Below, one piece after another: positions 10,800-21,750 of a stretch of 64,000 nt of DNA. Every line of letters begins with the position of its first letter. Position 1 is the stretch's first letter. This DNA comes from Dipteronia dyeriana (Eukaryota > Streptophyta > Magnoliopsida > Sapindales > Sapindaceae). Below the pieces are notes generated by a model. It saw only the letters and a program-made list of their open reading frames with translations, had not been told where the DNA came from and made no database searches. A program made the position numbers and the translations under genes. The DNA is taken from assembly GCA_032871835.1 (NCBI GenBank), contig CM065295.1, positions 85,367,819 through 85,431,818 of the forward strand. Direction: 5' to 3'.

Positions 10800-12060
10800 T
10801 CTCTAAATATAAGACCCAGATGAATATATAAATTATTTAATGAGAATTATCATGTAAACTATCTTTTTTATTAAAATATCCGTAAATTTCACTTGTTCAT
10901 TTACAATAACATGAGTATTTAAATAAAAATAATAATTTAAATGATAATTCCCCATAAATAATTAAAATATCCGTTGTTATAAAAGTTTAGGGGTTTAGTG
11001 GTGAAAGACAAAGTATAAGGTGTACGGTGTAAAAATATTTAAAGATATTTAAATAAAAAAGATAATTTAAATGATAATTACTAAAATAAAGTATAAGACA
11101 TATAAAGTATTATTATTATTATTATCATTATTATTATTTTATTAGTATTATTATATTTTTTTTATTATCATCATTATTATTATCATTTTTTTATTATTAT
11201 TATTGACATTATCAATACTCTTGTTATTGTAATTGAATATGTGATATTTAAGGATATTTAAATAAAGAAGATAATTTAAATGATAATAATGAAAAAAAAA
11301 CATGAAGTATTTAAATTATTATCATTATTATTATTTTTTAGTATTATAATTTAATTTTTAATTTTTAATTTTTATATTATTTGTAATCTTGTTATTATAA
11401 ACAAATAAGTAATATTTAGAGATATTTAAATAATAAATATAGTTTAAATGATAATTCGTATTAAACAATTTATATATTCATTTGAGTATTATATTTATGG
11501 ATATTTAAATAAAAAATAATAATTTAAATGATAATGACTCAAAAAAGTATAGGGTATTTAAAGTATTATTATTATTATTATTACTATTTCTATTATTATT
11601 ATTTCTATTATTATTATTATTATTATTATTTTATTATTTTATTAGTATTATTATATTATTTTAATTTTTAATTATTATCACCATTATTATTATCATTTCA
11701 TTTTTTATTTTTATTTTTGACATTATCAATACTCTTGTTATTGTAATTGAACAAGTGATAGTTAAAGATATTTAAATAAAAATAATAATGGTTAAAAAAA
11801 AAGTATAGGGTTTTTAATTTATTATCATTATTATAATTATTATGTTGTATTATTATTATTATTATTAGTATTAGTATTATTTAATTTATTATTTTTTCTT
11901 TTTACATTATTAATAACCTTATTATTGTAAACGAACATATAATATTTAGAGATATTTAAGCAAAAAAGATAGTTTAAATGATATTTCGTATTAAATATTA
12001 TATATCAATCTGATTTTTATATTTAGGGATATTTAAATATATAAAAAAGATAATTTTTAA
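10800..12060. repeat. Diverged AT-rich tandem repeats inside the MULE-like element
   Basis: The word GATATTTAAATAAAAAAGAT with TTTAAATGATAAT recurs near 10917, 11043, 11253, 11412, 11497, 11766 and 11949, each followed by a variable (TTA)n or (ATT)n stretch and often by AAGTATA. Spacing is irregular (85-270 bp). No coding potential. Confidence 0.75.
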
Positions 12061-12439
12061 AAAATAAATCAATTTAATTTTTACATTTCTCTATTAATTT
12101 ATTTATTTTTATCAAAAAATTAAGAATTTTATTATTATTTAACCAATCTTTAAATTTTAAATTTTAAATTTTTATTTTTAAAAATTTGGTAAGAGAGGTA
12201 TTTATGTCATATTATTATATTTTTTTCGATTTGATACAATTATGTATATAATAAGGGTGCTTAGTGTAATTTACCATGACAGAACAATGGATGACGTTAG
12301 GTTTTCATCAACTTTTACCAATTTCCGATAGTTCAGAAGGTTTAATGCCTAAAAAATTAATTCATGTGACAACATGCGAATCGGGGTATAGTCTAGGGGT
12401 ATATGTGCCAATTAGCCCATATTATATGAAGTGATATGT

Positions 12440-13020
12440 TTACATATCATTTATTTGAAAGAATGATCTACACATCCAACATGATGTGAGTATTATAAAA
12501 AGGATTTAAGATCGTAACAAATAATGAAATTGAAATTAATATTTTATCCATTTCATACACATCTAGTAGGATGTTGCGAGTATTATAAAAAAATTATTTA
12601 AGATCCTAACGAATAATGAGATTGGAAATAATATTTTATCCATTTCGTACACATCCAGCAGGATGTTGTAAGTATCATAAAAAAAAGATTTAAGATCCTC
12701 ACGAATAATAAAATTGGAAATAATATTTTATCAATTTCATACGCATCCAGCAAGATGTTGTGAGTATCATAAAAAAAGATTTAAGATCCTAACGAATAAT
12801 GAAATTGTAAATAATATTTTTTTTCCATTTCATACACATCCAACATGATGTTGTGAGCATTGTAAAAATGATTTAAGATCCTAATGTATCATTCATTTGA
12901 GAAAAATGATCTACATATCCAGCAAGATATTGTGAGTATCATAAAAGAGATTTAAGATCCCAACGTACACATCCAGCAGGATGTTGTGAGTATCATAAAA
13001 GAGATTTAAGATCCTAATAT
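12440..13020 (+). repeat. Tandem array of a ~92-bp unit in copia A
   Basis: Seven copies of the core CACATCCAGCAGGATGTTG, each followed by GAGTATCATAAAAAAGATTT and AGATCCTAACGAATAATGA, start near 12471, 12558, 12650, 12742, 12835, 12912 and 12968; most spacings are 87-93 bp. Each core can form a small hairpin. It lies directly right of the MULE-like insertion. Confidence 0.85.
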
Positions 13021-13830
13021 CATGTATTATGAGATTGTAAATGATATTTCATCCATTTTCTACTTGCTCCTGAAAAAGCAATATCAAGAGAGTAAATTTG
13101 GATATATTTATATTCATGAGATATCAAAACATATCCCAAGAGTGGATGTTTGTAAATGATAAGAGAAAAAGGTTCACAGAATAAACCTATTAGCAAAAAG
13201 GGAGGTGTGTGTGTGTGCAGAAATTGCGTGAAGAACACCACTGCACAATATTGATCAAAGGTTGATATCTCATTTGTCTGGAATCGATTTGGGCTAAAAT
13301 TTAGTCAGCACGTTCTACTCTTGTAGTACTTAAATCTTGTCGATGAGATTGCCAATCAGAATTCTCTGTAATGAGTTCTGCAGTTCCGAACATGGCTGGA
13401 CAAAAAACAGGGGAGGGAATTCCAATATTGCGCAGGTTTCATCAAAGAGCGATATTTCTTTGATCTGTGGTCCGATCGGGTTGAAATTTGGTCAAACAGT
13501 TTTTCACCCATTGTTCTACAATCTAACGGTTGGATTGTTAATCAGAAGTTTCTGCAAAGAGATATACAACTCGAACAAAGCATCCAAGTTAGTGTTATTC
13601 TATCTCTTGTCACTTATTGATATTCCATATATTTATTGTAAAATTGAAAGTGATGCTTACAAAATGGGGAGATTATTATCATTTCGAATAAGATATAAAA
13701 TGACATTACACATAATGTCCATAAAATTCCTGGAAGAAAAAATATATGTTTTGCCGATAGTACAACGACCCATATAATTCTACAGAGAAAAATATATTTT
13801 ATGAATTTAACTATACTCATAACAAATGTT
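13021..13830 (+). other. Unassigned copia A interior with a diverged duplication
   Basis: Presumably decayed gag or protease-region sequence. Two roughly 125-bp segments (about 13245-13375 and 13437-13565) resemble each other: each has a GATATxTCxTTTG start, a TTTGGxCxxAAATTTxGTC block, a TTCTAC block and AATCAGAA near the end. A (GT)7 run is at 13205-13218. No intact frame. Confidence 0.4.
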
Positions 13831-13838
13831 AATATTGT

Positions 13839-14428
13839 ATCAGGTCCAACAAATCTGATAGGGGAAGAGCCACGATATTGTTATCAAACAATATGAAATT
13901 ATGTATCAATGATACTTAATATTATTCAAACAAAACATAAAAACATGCTTAGTTCAAAGACATATAAGGTTAATACCATATCAGATCCAACGGATCTGAT
14001 TAAAGGCTCTAGATGAGCCATAATCTTATTACAATATGGTATTAAATTGTGTATACTCATATAATTTCTGCAGAGTTAGAAATACTTTATGAATTTGACT
14101 TTGCTCAGAGCAAATGTTAATACTATATCATGTCCAACAGATCTGATAGAAAGCTCTGGAAGAGTTACGATATTGTTATCGAACAATACTAAATCATGTA
14201 TCAATGATACTTGATAATATTCAACTAGAAAGAAATATGCTTAGTTCAAGAGCATATAAAGTTAATATCAGATCAGGTCTAGCGGATCTGATTAAAGGCT
14301 CTAAAAGTGCTAGAATCTTATTACCAGATGATATTAAATTGTGTATCAATGATACTTTATACCATTCAAGCAAAAATCTACTTAGATCAAAGGCATATAA
14401 CTTTATTAATGTCACATTGAGACTATGA
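13839..14428 (+). repeat. Four tandem copies of a ~145-bp polyprotein segment
   Basis: Units start near 13839, 13980, 14127 and 14272; units 1 and 3 are most alike, as are 2 and 4, giving a roughly 290-bp dimer period. Translated piecewise, the units give related peptides such as D-L-I-K-G-S, G-R-A-T-I-L-L-S-N-N and K-L-C-I-N-D-T, which resemble the copia segment between the protease and the GAG-pre-integrase domain (normally one copy, ending in a N-L-L-S-F-K-D-I-like motif; here N-L-L-R-S-K-A-Y at 14377). Only the last unit has an open frame (14204-14428). Confidence 0.7.
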
Positions 14429-14439
14429 ATAAAAAGTGT

Positions 14440-16560
14440 GTCGAGTATCTTTGCATGATTAGGATAGAGACTCATTTTTTGAGAAGCTGTATACTTTCGC
14501 ATCTTCACTGCATATTCACAAATGAAGATTAATAACAAAACCATCTCATTCTAAAGTTGGTTTTGAATCCTCATCATTCTTACAAAGAATTCATATATGT
14601 GGATATATTCATCCACCAAATGATCTCTTTCATTATTATATGGTTCTAATTGATGTATTTACAAGATGATCACATGTTTGCTTATTATCAAACATCTCTA
14701 TATTACTTGCACTGATTATTAGTTTTTCAGGTATATTCACTTGATTGAACTTACAAGACATTTGATGAATATTGCAAAACAGCTAAGATTGATGTTCAAC
14801 ATCTAGTTTTTAGATATACTCATAATCAAAATGGATCAGAGGAATCACTTATCAAACGTCTCCAGGTAATTGCGAGAACTTTATTATTTCGATACAGTTA
14901 CTAATTTCTATATAAAGACTTACTTACTTTTTAAGATATTTGATTGTGTTGTATATCTCCTTATTACATCTCTGGCATGATCTAAGGTAAGGTTTTTATA
15001 TCATTATAAGATTAATGTTGGTTTTGATTAATCTTCTATTAGATCATTTAAACTTCTGATACTTTATATTTTTACGCACAATCTGCATATTATCATATTG
15101 ATTAAATTCCAAATGGAAAGTTTCTCCAGAAAAGAAGACTAAATGAAAAGTTACTCTTATACAAAATAGAGATACTGGTTCGGTTATCTATATATTTAAA
15201 TGTGTTTCATTTCGATCTTCATATCGCTCAAATATGATAGATCACTGATAATCAGATGATTATTAATCTATTAACTGATATATTAAAGGTAACAAGATTT
15301 TATAAGTTGCTATCTCATAAACCTCAGCCGAGTGATTGTTCTTGAAGAACGATCAGAGCAAAAAACAACAAATAAATCAACTGATGCATATCATAAGCTT
15401 ATGAACCTTTTTGAAACGTACTGTTATCGGGGATCCCAAAATTAAAATAAACTCAAGTTATAAATAAATCAACTTTCTCTAAATCAACTCTAAAAGAGTC
15501 TGATATATCTAAAGAGACAAGTCTATAAAATGACTAAATCCATTGAAATGGAAGAAATCTCAACAAAGATACAATAATATAGAATTGAGAGAAATTCTAT
15601 AAATAATACAAGTGTATGAAATGACTAAATCCATTAAAATGGAAGTAATCTCAACAGAGATATAAGAATATAGAAATTGAGAAAATTTCTATAAATCATA
15701 TTAGAGAAATGTGAGATCATAAGAAAACAATCATTGATGATGTATTTTTATACATAGTAGCGCTACTGAAATCATAAATGATAATTATGATATTCATAAT
15801 TTCAATGAGTGTAGATAAAAGGCATAGAAGACCTACATGAAAAGAAGCAATTCAAGAAGAATTAACTTCATAAGCCAAATATAAAGTGTTTAGACCAATA
15901 ATACTCCAGACACCTGGATATGTCAAACTAGTTGAATACTAATGGATTTTTTACGAAAACGTAATGAGAAAAACAAGATCGTGAGATATGAGACAAGGAT
16001 CATCGTACAAGATTTCTCACAGAAACTTAGTATTCAAAGTATTGAATACGATTGCGTTCCGAATTTTTGATAAATTTGGCTACCTTTGAAATGTTTGAAA
16101 TACGTCTTCTAGACATAGTTATCATTTATCTATATGGTTCACTCAATGCAGATATTTATAATCCATGAAGGATTTAAAACGCTAGAATCATATAAATCGA
16201 GATCTCGTAATCTGTATTTGATGAACATACAAAAATCCTTACATGGATTAAAAACAATATGAAAGGATTTGGTATAACCGTCTCAGTTAATATCCGATAA
16301 GGTAAAGATATAATAAATCATATTATATACTCATGTGTCTTCATAAGGAAATGAGAAAGAAAATATTGTATCGACCTGAAGATTGAGCATATATCAAATG
16401 AGATATTTATCTATTAATCAGAATATGTTGACAAGATTCTGAAAAGATTTCATATGGATATTACTCCATAAAGCAAGTATTTGCTTATACTCTTCCTAAA
16501 TCATTTATGATGTTATTTCATGAAATAACATCTATATGCATCAGTTTAGCAAACAAGAAG
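14440..16560 (+). pseudogene. Copia A integrase and reverse transcriptase remnants
   Basis: This was the pol part of a Ty1/copia polyprotein. Readable pieces: a GAG-pre-integrase start (L-H-D near 14450); the integrase core (I-H-P-P-N-D near 14610, then Y-M-V-L-I-D-V-F-T-R and S-H-V-C-L-L-S); H-N-Q-N-G-S-E-E-S-L-I-K-R-L-Q near 14820-14865, matching the H-x-Q-N-G-x-A-E-S motif; an RT entry (V-F-R-P-I near 15888, W-I-F near 15945); and L-Y-G-S-L-N-A-D-I-Y near 16130 followed by a L-H-G-L-K near 16240. Stops and shifts occur in every frame, often within 30 codons. The decay is far deeper than in copia 1-4. Confidence 0.75.
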
Positions 16561-16650
16561 ATTGCTTCAAATTTTTTTTATCAGGGGAGCGTTCCATCAG
16601 GGTGAGCATGTCAAGTGAAGTATAGTAATTATATTGGGACATATTTGTAT

Positions 16651-16720
16651 TGCACTCTTTTTCCTTCCAATCAGGTTTTTATCCCATTGGGTTTTCCTGA
16701 TAAGGTTTTAATGAGGCAAT
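16651..16720 (+). promoter_or_regulatory. Stem-loop module in the copia A 3' region, copy 1
   Basis: The same module as in the hAT 3' UTR. Flanks are TGCACTCTTTTTCC and AAGGTTTTAATGAGGCAAT. The stem is ATCAGG (16670-16675) with CCTGAT (16696-16701); the inner stem is ATCC (16681-16684) with GGGT (16689-16692), using a U-G pair. Confidence 0.6.
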
Positions 16721-16740
16721 TCTCTAAGCACACTAAAAAA

Positions 16741-17125
16741 TCATTTGATCCATAAAGGTCATCATAAATATTACATTAATCCAGTTGATTATCGTTATAT
16801 GTTGTCTTGATCAAGAAGATCAATATAAATATTACTTTGAACCTGCTAATCGTCGTATATATGTTACATTGATCCGAAAGATCATTATAATATTAATTTG
16901 ATCGAGCAGATCAATGGATATCATCGCTATGATTTTTATCCCATAAGATTTTTCCTAACAAAGTATAAATGTGAGAAATGTTTTGAATAAAACAATAATT
17001 CTAGACATATGTGCACTATACTATTTCTCCCTTTCGATCAGGTTTTATCCCACTGGATTTTCCTGACAAGGTTTTTGATAAAATAGTTTTGAGACCGTCT
17101 AACACCATAAGATCCAAAAGATCAT
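16741..17125 (+). repeat. GATC-hairpin repeats in the copia A 3' region
   Basis: GATC-N5-6-GATC inverted pairs recur near 16747, 16807, 16870, 16900 and 17110 (for example TTGATCAAGAAGATCAA). The first three are each followed by ATAAATATTA-like text and a GTTATATGTT or GTATATATGTT block, as in a diverged 60-75 bp repeat. Confidence 0.55.
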
Positions 17126-17175
17126 TGAATATTGTTTGCCGAGGTTTTTTTTCCATTGGGTTTACCTAGCAAATT
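16925..17175 (+). promoter_or_regulatory. Further copies of the stem-loop module in copia A
   Basis: A good copy at 17012-17082 has stem TCAGG (17038-17042) with CCTGA (17062-17066) and inner stem ATCC with GGAT. Weaker copies lie at about 16930-16965 (TTTTTATCCCATAAGATTTTT) and 17138-17172 (TTTTCCATTGGGTTTACC). All sit between the pol remnant and the polypurine tract. Confidence 0.5.
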
Positions 17176-17197
17176 AAAATATAAGTGGTGGAACTCT

Positions 17198-17206
17198 AAG
17201 GGGGAG
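17198..17206 (+). other. Polypurine tract of copia A
   Basis: AAGGGGGAG lies directly before the TGTGGTG start of the right LTR, the expected plus-strand primer position. Confidence 0.75.
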
Positions 17207-18461
17207 TGTGGTGAAAATGTGGATTTGTACCACTTGCCATAAATATCTCCCACCCAGTTGCTAAATATCTTCTATCCACTTGAAACTTGATTACTTCATG
17301 ATTAAGTTATATAAATATTACCATATCAACCACTCTTTTATTTGCCTATAAATTAGTGTTCTAGTAATGGCTAGACACTAGTTGGACGGTAGACCAACAT
17401 TGCGCCTAGGCGGTCTAAGCGGTGCCCAGGCGGTTGAAATTTTTTTATTTTATTTTTTATTTTTTCCTACCTATAAAACATTAAAACCAATAATAAAACT
17501 CATATTTTGACGAAATCCAAACAAAATCTTCAACATAAATTCTCTTTTTATTTTTATGATTTGTACCTGTTTAATATAGTTTTACATTTTGTTGTGTATT
17601 TTAGATTTTTACATTGAAAGATGGTGTCTTTTGTTATTTTACAATTGTACTTTTAAATAGTAAAAAAACCTTATTATTTCTTCTCTCTCTTTCACACATT
17701 CACACCTTCTTTTCTCATTCTCTTTCACGTCTTCCACCATTTTCTCTCATTTCAAGCTTTCTCACTCCTCCATTAAAGCTTGTATTTGAGTTATTTTCAT
17801 TAAATCTTTGTGGGCTTTGTTTGTCAACAACACTCAAATCTAATTCAGTAATTTGTGTGTTGATTTTGCTCATTTTTTTTATTTTTCTCCATTTATTCAA
17901 TTTGTAAGAACTCTATTAAATCTCGGTGTCGTTTTGCTGGTTTTGGTGGACTATTGTAGTGGTTGGCGACTGGTGGAGGTTAGATTTGGGGTTTGATTTT
18001 GGGTTTGACTTTAGGTTTATGTTTACGGTTTTTTAGTTTTCACGATCTGGGATTAGGAATGAATGACTGGTGGTGAGAAATGACAAACGAGAATGGTTGT
18101 TTGGTGAATTTCAAGGCACAAACGGTGCCGTTTTGTTGAATAATTTTTTTTAAATGGGCTAGGTGGGTCAACGATTTTGACCTTGCCTAGCCTGAGTAAT
18201 GACTAAAAAATTGTTGACGGTTGACCATTGACCATTGACTTGTTCGTTGACCGATTTTTTTGGCCAATTTAGTCGATTCAGAATGTTTGGACACCGCACA
18301 ATGCTTAAACCAATTTTTCAAACACTGTTATAAATATGCTTGATCTCATTTGTAAATCCTCTCTCCCAATATCAATATACATATCATCTCATGTCTCTTT
18401 TTTCTCACATCTCTCATCTCTCATCTCTTTATTTCAGTTTATTATTTTTAGTTTTACAACA
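17207..18461 (+). repeat. Right LTR of copia A, split by a hAT element
   Basis: It begins TGTGGTGAAAATG, matches the left LTR, and ends TTTTACAACA. The LTR parts are 17207-17353 and 18328-18461. The element between them is a later insertion, because the left LTR reads straight through that site. Confidence 0.8.
17354..18327. mobile_element. Non-autonomous hAT element in the copia A right LTR
   Basis: The ends TAGTGTTCTAGTAATGG and, on the other strand, CAGTGTTTGAAAAATTGG are short imperfect inverted repeats of hAT type. The flanks CTATAAAT (17346-17353) and TTATAAAT (18328-18335) are a 7/8 target duplication. The interior starts with CCTAGGCGGTCTAAGCGG-like GC words and ends with TTGACC repeats. 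No transposase is visible. Confidence 0.75.
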
Positions 18462-18518
18462 CACATCAAATTTTCAACACACTTATTCCATCACTAGTCT
18501 CATTCACTTATACCCTAT

Positions 18519-19155
18519 GTAACACGGTTACGGACACAGGTACAGAGATAAAGTAAATTTCCAAAAACTAGAAAATAGATACGACATAATACGTTAATTA
18601 AAATAATATATATATATATATATAAATAATAATGTATGAAAACATAATTTTGTTTGGATAATAAGAAAACATAATTGATAATTCATTCAAAACATATTTA
18701 AAATCCAAATAAAACATATCACATAAATCAAAACTCATAAAACATATTTTTAATTCCTAATTAATTTCATTAGCATCATTCACATTGTCAAATGATCTAA
18801 ATAATTCGGTCCCTAATTCTGGTTCATCAAGAGAAATGTCTGCAATCTCGAGTATCTTGGAATCGAGATTCTCCAAGTCTATGGAATCAAAACCAACATA
18901 ATTTTAACAAAAATCATTTTGACCCCTAAACATGTTAAAATTTTAATTTGACCTCATTTTTACAATTTAATTGTAATATTGCCCCAAACGTATCCTACCT
19001 GTATCCTATCGTATCCTCTTTGTATTCCATTGTATCATACAATCAAACTTGTAAAAAATGTCAAAGGACATGCCCTTTGGCGTTTTGGATACGTATCCTG
19101 GAGTATAAGTTGGATATGACTTACCTTTACCATATGGAGTATCCGTGCTTCCTAG
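18519..19155. mobile_element. Short TIR element with a 12-bp flanking repeat
   Basis: The ends contain CACGGTTACG (left) and, on the other strand, CACGGATAC (right), and the interior repeats GTATCC/GGATAC words. The perfect direct repeat CTTATACCCTAT flanks it (18507-18518 and 19156-19167). It looks like a hAT-type MITE, though 12 bp is longer than the usual 8. A (TA)n tract lies at 18609-18624. Confidence 0.6.
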
Positions 19156-19599
19156 CTTATACCCTATTATACATTACATCAACTCTTTTGAGAGTGTTGT
19201 ACATCTTTCTCTTTCGGCATTGCTTTAAACATTGAAAGACCTCTCCTATATATCGAGGGATTAAATATCTAAACAAGGTACACTAAGAGTGTTCAATCAT
19301 TCTGAAAAATTATTATTTTAGAGCATGGATGGAGCCATAAATTGTTTCTAGCGGGGCAGAGGGGTCATAAAATAATGAGTTATATTATGTATTTTAGAAG
19401 GTATAATAAAAGAAAAATTAATAAATAAAAAATACCGTTAACATGTATTCATTTGTCAATTAACACATTAGTAGCTGTAATACACGTTAATTTATAGAGT
19501 TGGAATGTCTAAAATAACTTTAAAAATAATATAGCAAAACTTTTACATGATTCAATAATAGTGTTTAGGAGCTAGAAAACTAATTAAAATTGGGGGAAT

Positions 19600-20272
19600 T
19601 GTACAAACATCCCCCAATATTTGATAAAATTGCACGAATATGACAGTTTTGACCATATATGTACAAACTTCCCTCAACATTTGAAAATTGCTGCACAAAC
19701 ATCTCATACCGTTAGATGGATCCGTTAGTCGATGATAAACATGTAGAAAGTATAAAATGACTTATATTTTTATTTTAGGTAAAATAAAAAATTTAAAAAT
19801 AAGATACAAAAATATGAAAAAATCTATAAGAAAATATGAATGAATCTTAATCTGAAAGTTGGAAAAAAAAATTCATCTTAAAAAATATATATTTTTTACA
19901 ATTCCCTTTGATTTTAAATAAATTTAAAATTTAAAATTTATTTATTATTAAATTGTTTAATAAAAAACTATTTTTTAATTTGTAAAGATGATTTTTTTTC
20001 CAGATTTTAAGATACATTCATGGTATCTAAAATATATATTTTATATTGTTTTTTATCTTATATATATATATATATATATATATAAATTACTTTATTGAAA
20101 GTAAAAATAAATGGTATTTTAGATTTTTTATACTTTGACCATTGACTAATGGATCCATCTAATGACATGAGATGTTTGTACAACAATTTTCAAATGTTGA
20201 GAGAAGTTTGTATGTATATGATCAAAACTGTCACATCTATTCAATTTTATCAAACCTTAAAGGATGTGATGC
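19600..20272. mobile_element. Foldback element with ~145-bp inverted termini
   Basis: Positions 19600-19750 and the complement of 20130-20272 match (GACAGTTTTGA, CAACATTTGAAAATTG, ACAAACATCTCAT, TTAGATGGATCC). The middle is AT-rich with a (TA)n tract at 20056-20084. There is no ORF and no clear target duplication. Confidence 0.75.
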
Positions 20273-20479
20273 TCTAAAGCTCTTTATTATGGAAAAGTGG
20301 TAACTGGTGAGCATATATGGTAGGCCATTGGTGTTGACTCACCTCTTTGAAAAGAGAAATTGACGAGTATGGACCTCACTTGTTATCTTTCAAAGGTGCT
20401 TCTGTTTGTAAATCAACCAACATATCATGTTCTTTGATTGGAGGACATGATTAGTACTTTCAATTTCTTTCCATCCATC

Positions 20480-21401
20480 ACTAGACTCGGTCCCGCCGAT
20501 TGGGAAGATCCAAAGAACCTATCCATTTCAAAAGTAGAGAAAATCAAAGAAAGGGAACCTAGAGAGAGAAGAAAAGCTTACCGAGGATATCAAGAATGAG
20601 GATCCTATCGATGTCATTCTTTCTAGAGGTAAGACGACGAGATTCCTCTGAGAATCTGGTACAAGAACGTATTGTTGCCGCAGTTAACGGAAGAGTCCCC
20701 AAGGACGAATATAACTGAGATTAAAAAGAGTACGAAGAAAGAGCTTTCACAAAGGTTAGCAAATAAGTAAATCCTATAGTTAGCTCGAAACCTTGAAACC
20801 GGGAAAGCCGGAAAAGCTGCTAGGGGAAAAAGAACTACAAGAAGTCTACTTAGTCCTTGCATACTAGTTTTATTCTTATCTGTGATTTCGTGGAAGTCTC
20901 ACTTATCAAGGAATTATTGTTTTTATTAGAAATTCAGATGAGGCAGATCGTGAGGCAGACCGCCTTCCTTGATACCTAGCGTAACATTGGTCCTACTGAT
21001 AGAGATGAAAGAGCACCATTTCCTACTATGTTCATATTGAAAAAGAAAATCTTGATTTGGTTGGTGTTCAGTGTGTTGTTCATCAGTTGAGTGAGTCGTA
21101 GGAGTAGTTTTCACACCAGATCCCTCGACCTCTGTTTTAGAATCAGATTCCTCGGAATCAAGGTCAGCTAAATACCATGTGGTTGTAGTATAATTTTTTT
21201 ATTTCTTTCTTTGTAATCGGAGTAGAGGCTAGAGAGAGGAAAGTGAGTCGTAGCGGCTTTGAGGTTTCTTGACATTGCCCAAAGGATTCGGCAGTTCAGT
21301 ACGTGTTTTATTTACCCGCATGAGTTATACTGGAAGACCGACTCTGGGTTTCAACCATCCATTTTCTCTGTACATACTTTGTATGAACACGCAGTCTAAT
21401 C
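20480..21401. other. Probable organelle-derived DNA, left part
   Basis: The base composition is more even than in the surroundings, with purine-rich text and no terminal repeats. It reads like plant mitochondrial non-coding DNA. No mitochondrial gene could be named. The copia 1 insertion splits it from the segment at 26828-27190. Confidence 0.4.
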
Positions 21402-21739
21402 TGTTGGTGGGATGGTATGGTTGAGGTCACTTATGGTGTACCTCTGAGAGAGATTTCGAACACAAACACAATGAAAGAAGAAGCTTTTTTATATATCTCT
21501 CTAGATGTCTTACACCACTCCACATTTTTACAACACAAACTTCATCCCTTTATATAGGGTAATAAGATGAGCAAAAAAAAAAACAAACAAAATAAATGCA
21601 AAACAATGAAGTCAAATTCGTTGTTTGGAGGCAGTTGGGAGTTGGAGGTGGTTGGAGGTTGAAGTTGGATGGTGGTTAGAGCCATATCAATGGCCGGTTT
21701 CTAGAAAGGTGGTGGGAAGTCAAAGTTTAATTTTCAACA
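21402..21739 (-). repeat. Copia 1 3' LTR
   Basis: 338 bp, plus-strand ends TGTTGGTGGG and TTTTCAACA; matches 26488-26822. Confidence 0.95.
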
Positions 21740-21750
21740 TCCCTCCTTAA
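21740..21750 (-). other. Copia 1 polypurine tract
   Basis: On the minus strand TAAGGAGGGA lies directly before the 3' LTR. Confidence 0.75.

Larger units (their letters stand above)
8395..12418. mobile_element. MULE-like element with long terminal inverted repeats
   Basis: The left end (GGCTAATTGGCAC...) and the complement of the right end match over several hundred bp, once the MITE at 8554-8950 is removed, from 8395 to about 9200 and from about 12040 to 12418. It is flanked by the direct repeat ATATTATA (8387-8394 and 12419-12426). Long inverted termini with an 8-9 bp duplication fit a non-autonomous Mutator-like or foldback element. No transposase is visible. It lies in the leader of copia A. 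Confidence 0.75.
7298..18461 (+). mobile_element. Copia A: old, heavily nested Ty1/copia element
   Basis: Two related LTRs (about 7298-7803 and 17207-18461) bracket a decayed copia polyprotein on the plus strand with a polypurine tract before the right LTR. Without nested insertions each LTR would be only about 280 bp. The insides hold a leader with short repeats (7987-8150), a MULE-like insertion (8395-12418), two tandem arrays (12440-13020 and 13839-14428), integrase and RT remnants (14440-16560) and a hairpin-rich 3' region (16651-17175). The LTRs differ by many substitutions and indels and no target duplication could be read, so this is among the oldest elements in the window. Confidence 0.75.

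Noticed and set aside
12440..13020. Regular ~92-bp repeats considered as a CRISPR-like array
   Set aside because: The whole unit is repeated, with no unique spacers, and it lies inside a plant retrotransposon.
13337..13777. A 146-codon open frame
   Set aside because: It lies in decayed copia A interior, overlaps a diverged DNA duplication and has no recognisable domain.
19320..19385. Possible hAT left end (GGATGGAGCC ... GCGGGGCAGAGGGG)
   Set aside because: No matching right end or duplication was found; the GTCCGTCCCTG edge at 30712 does not pair with it.
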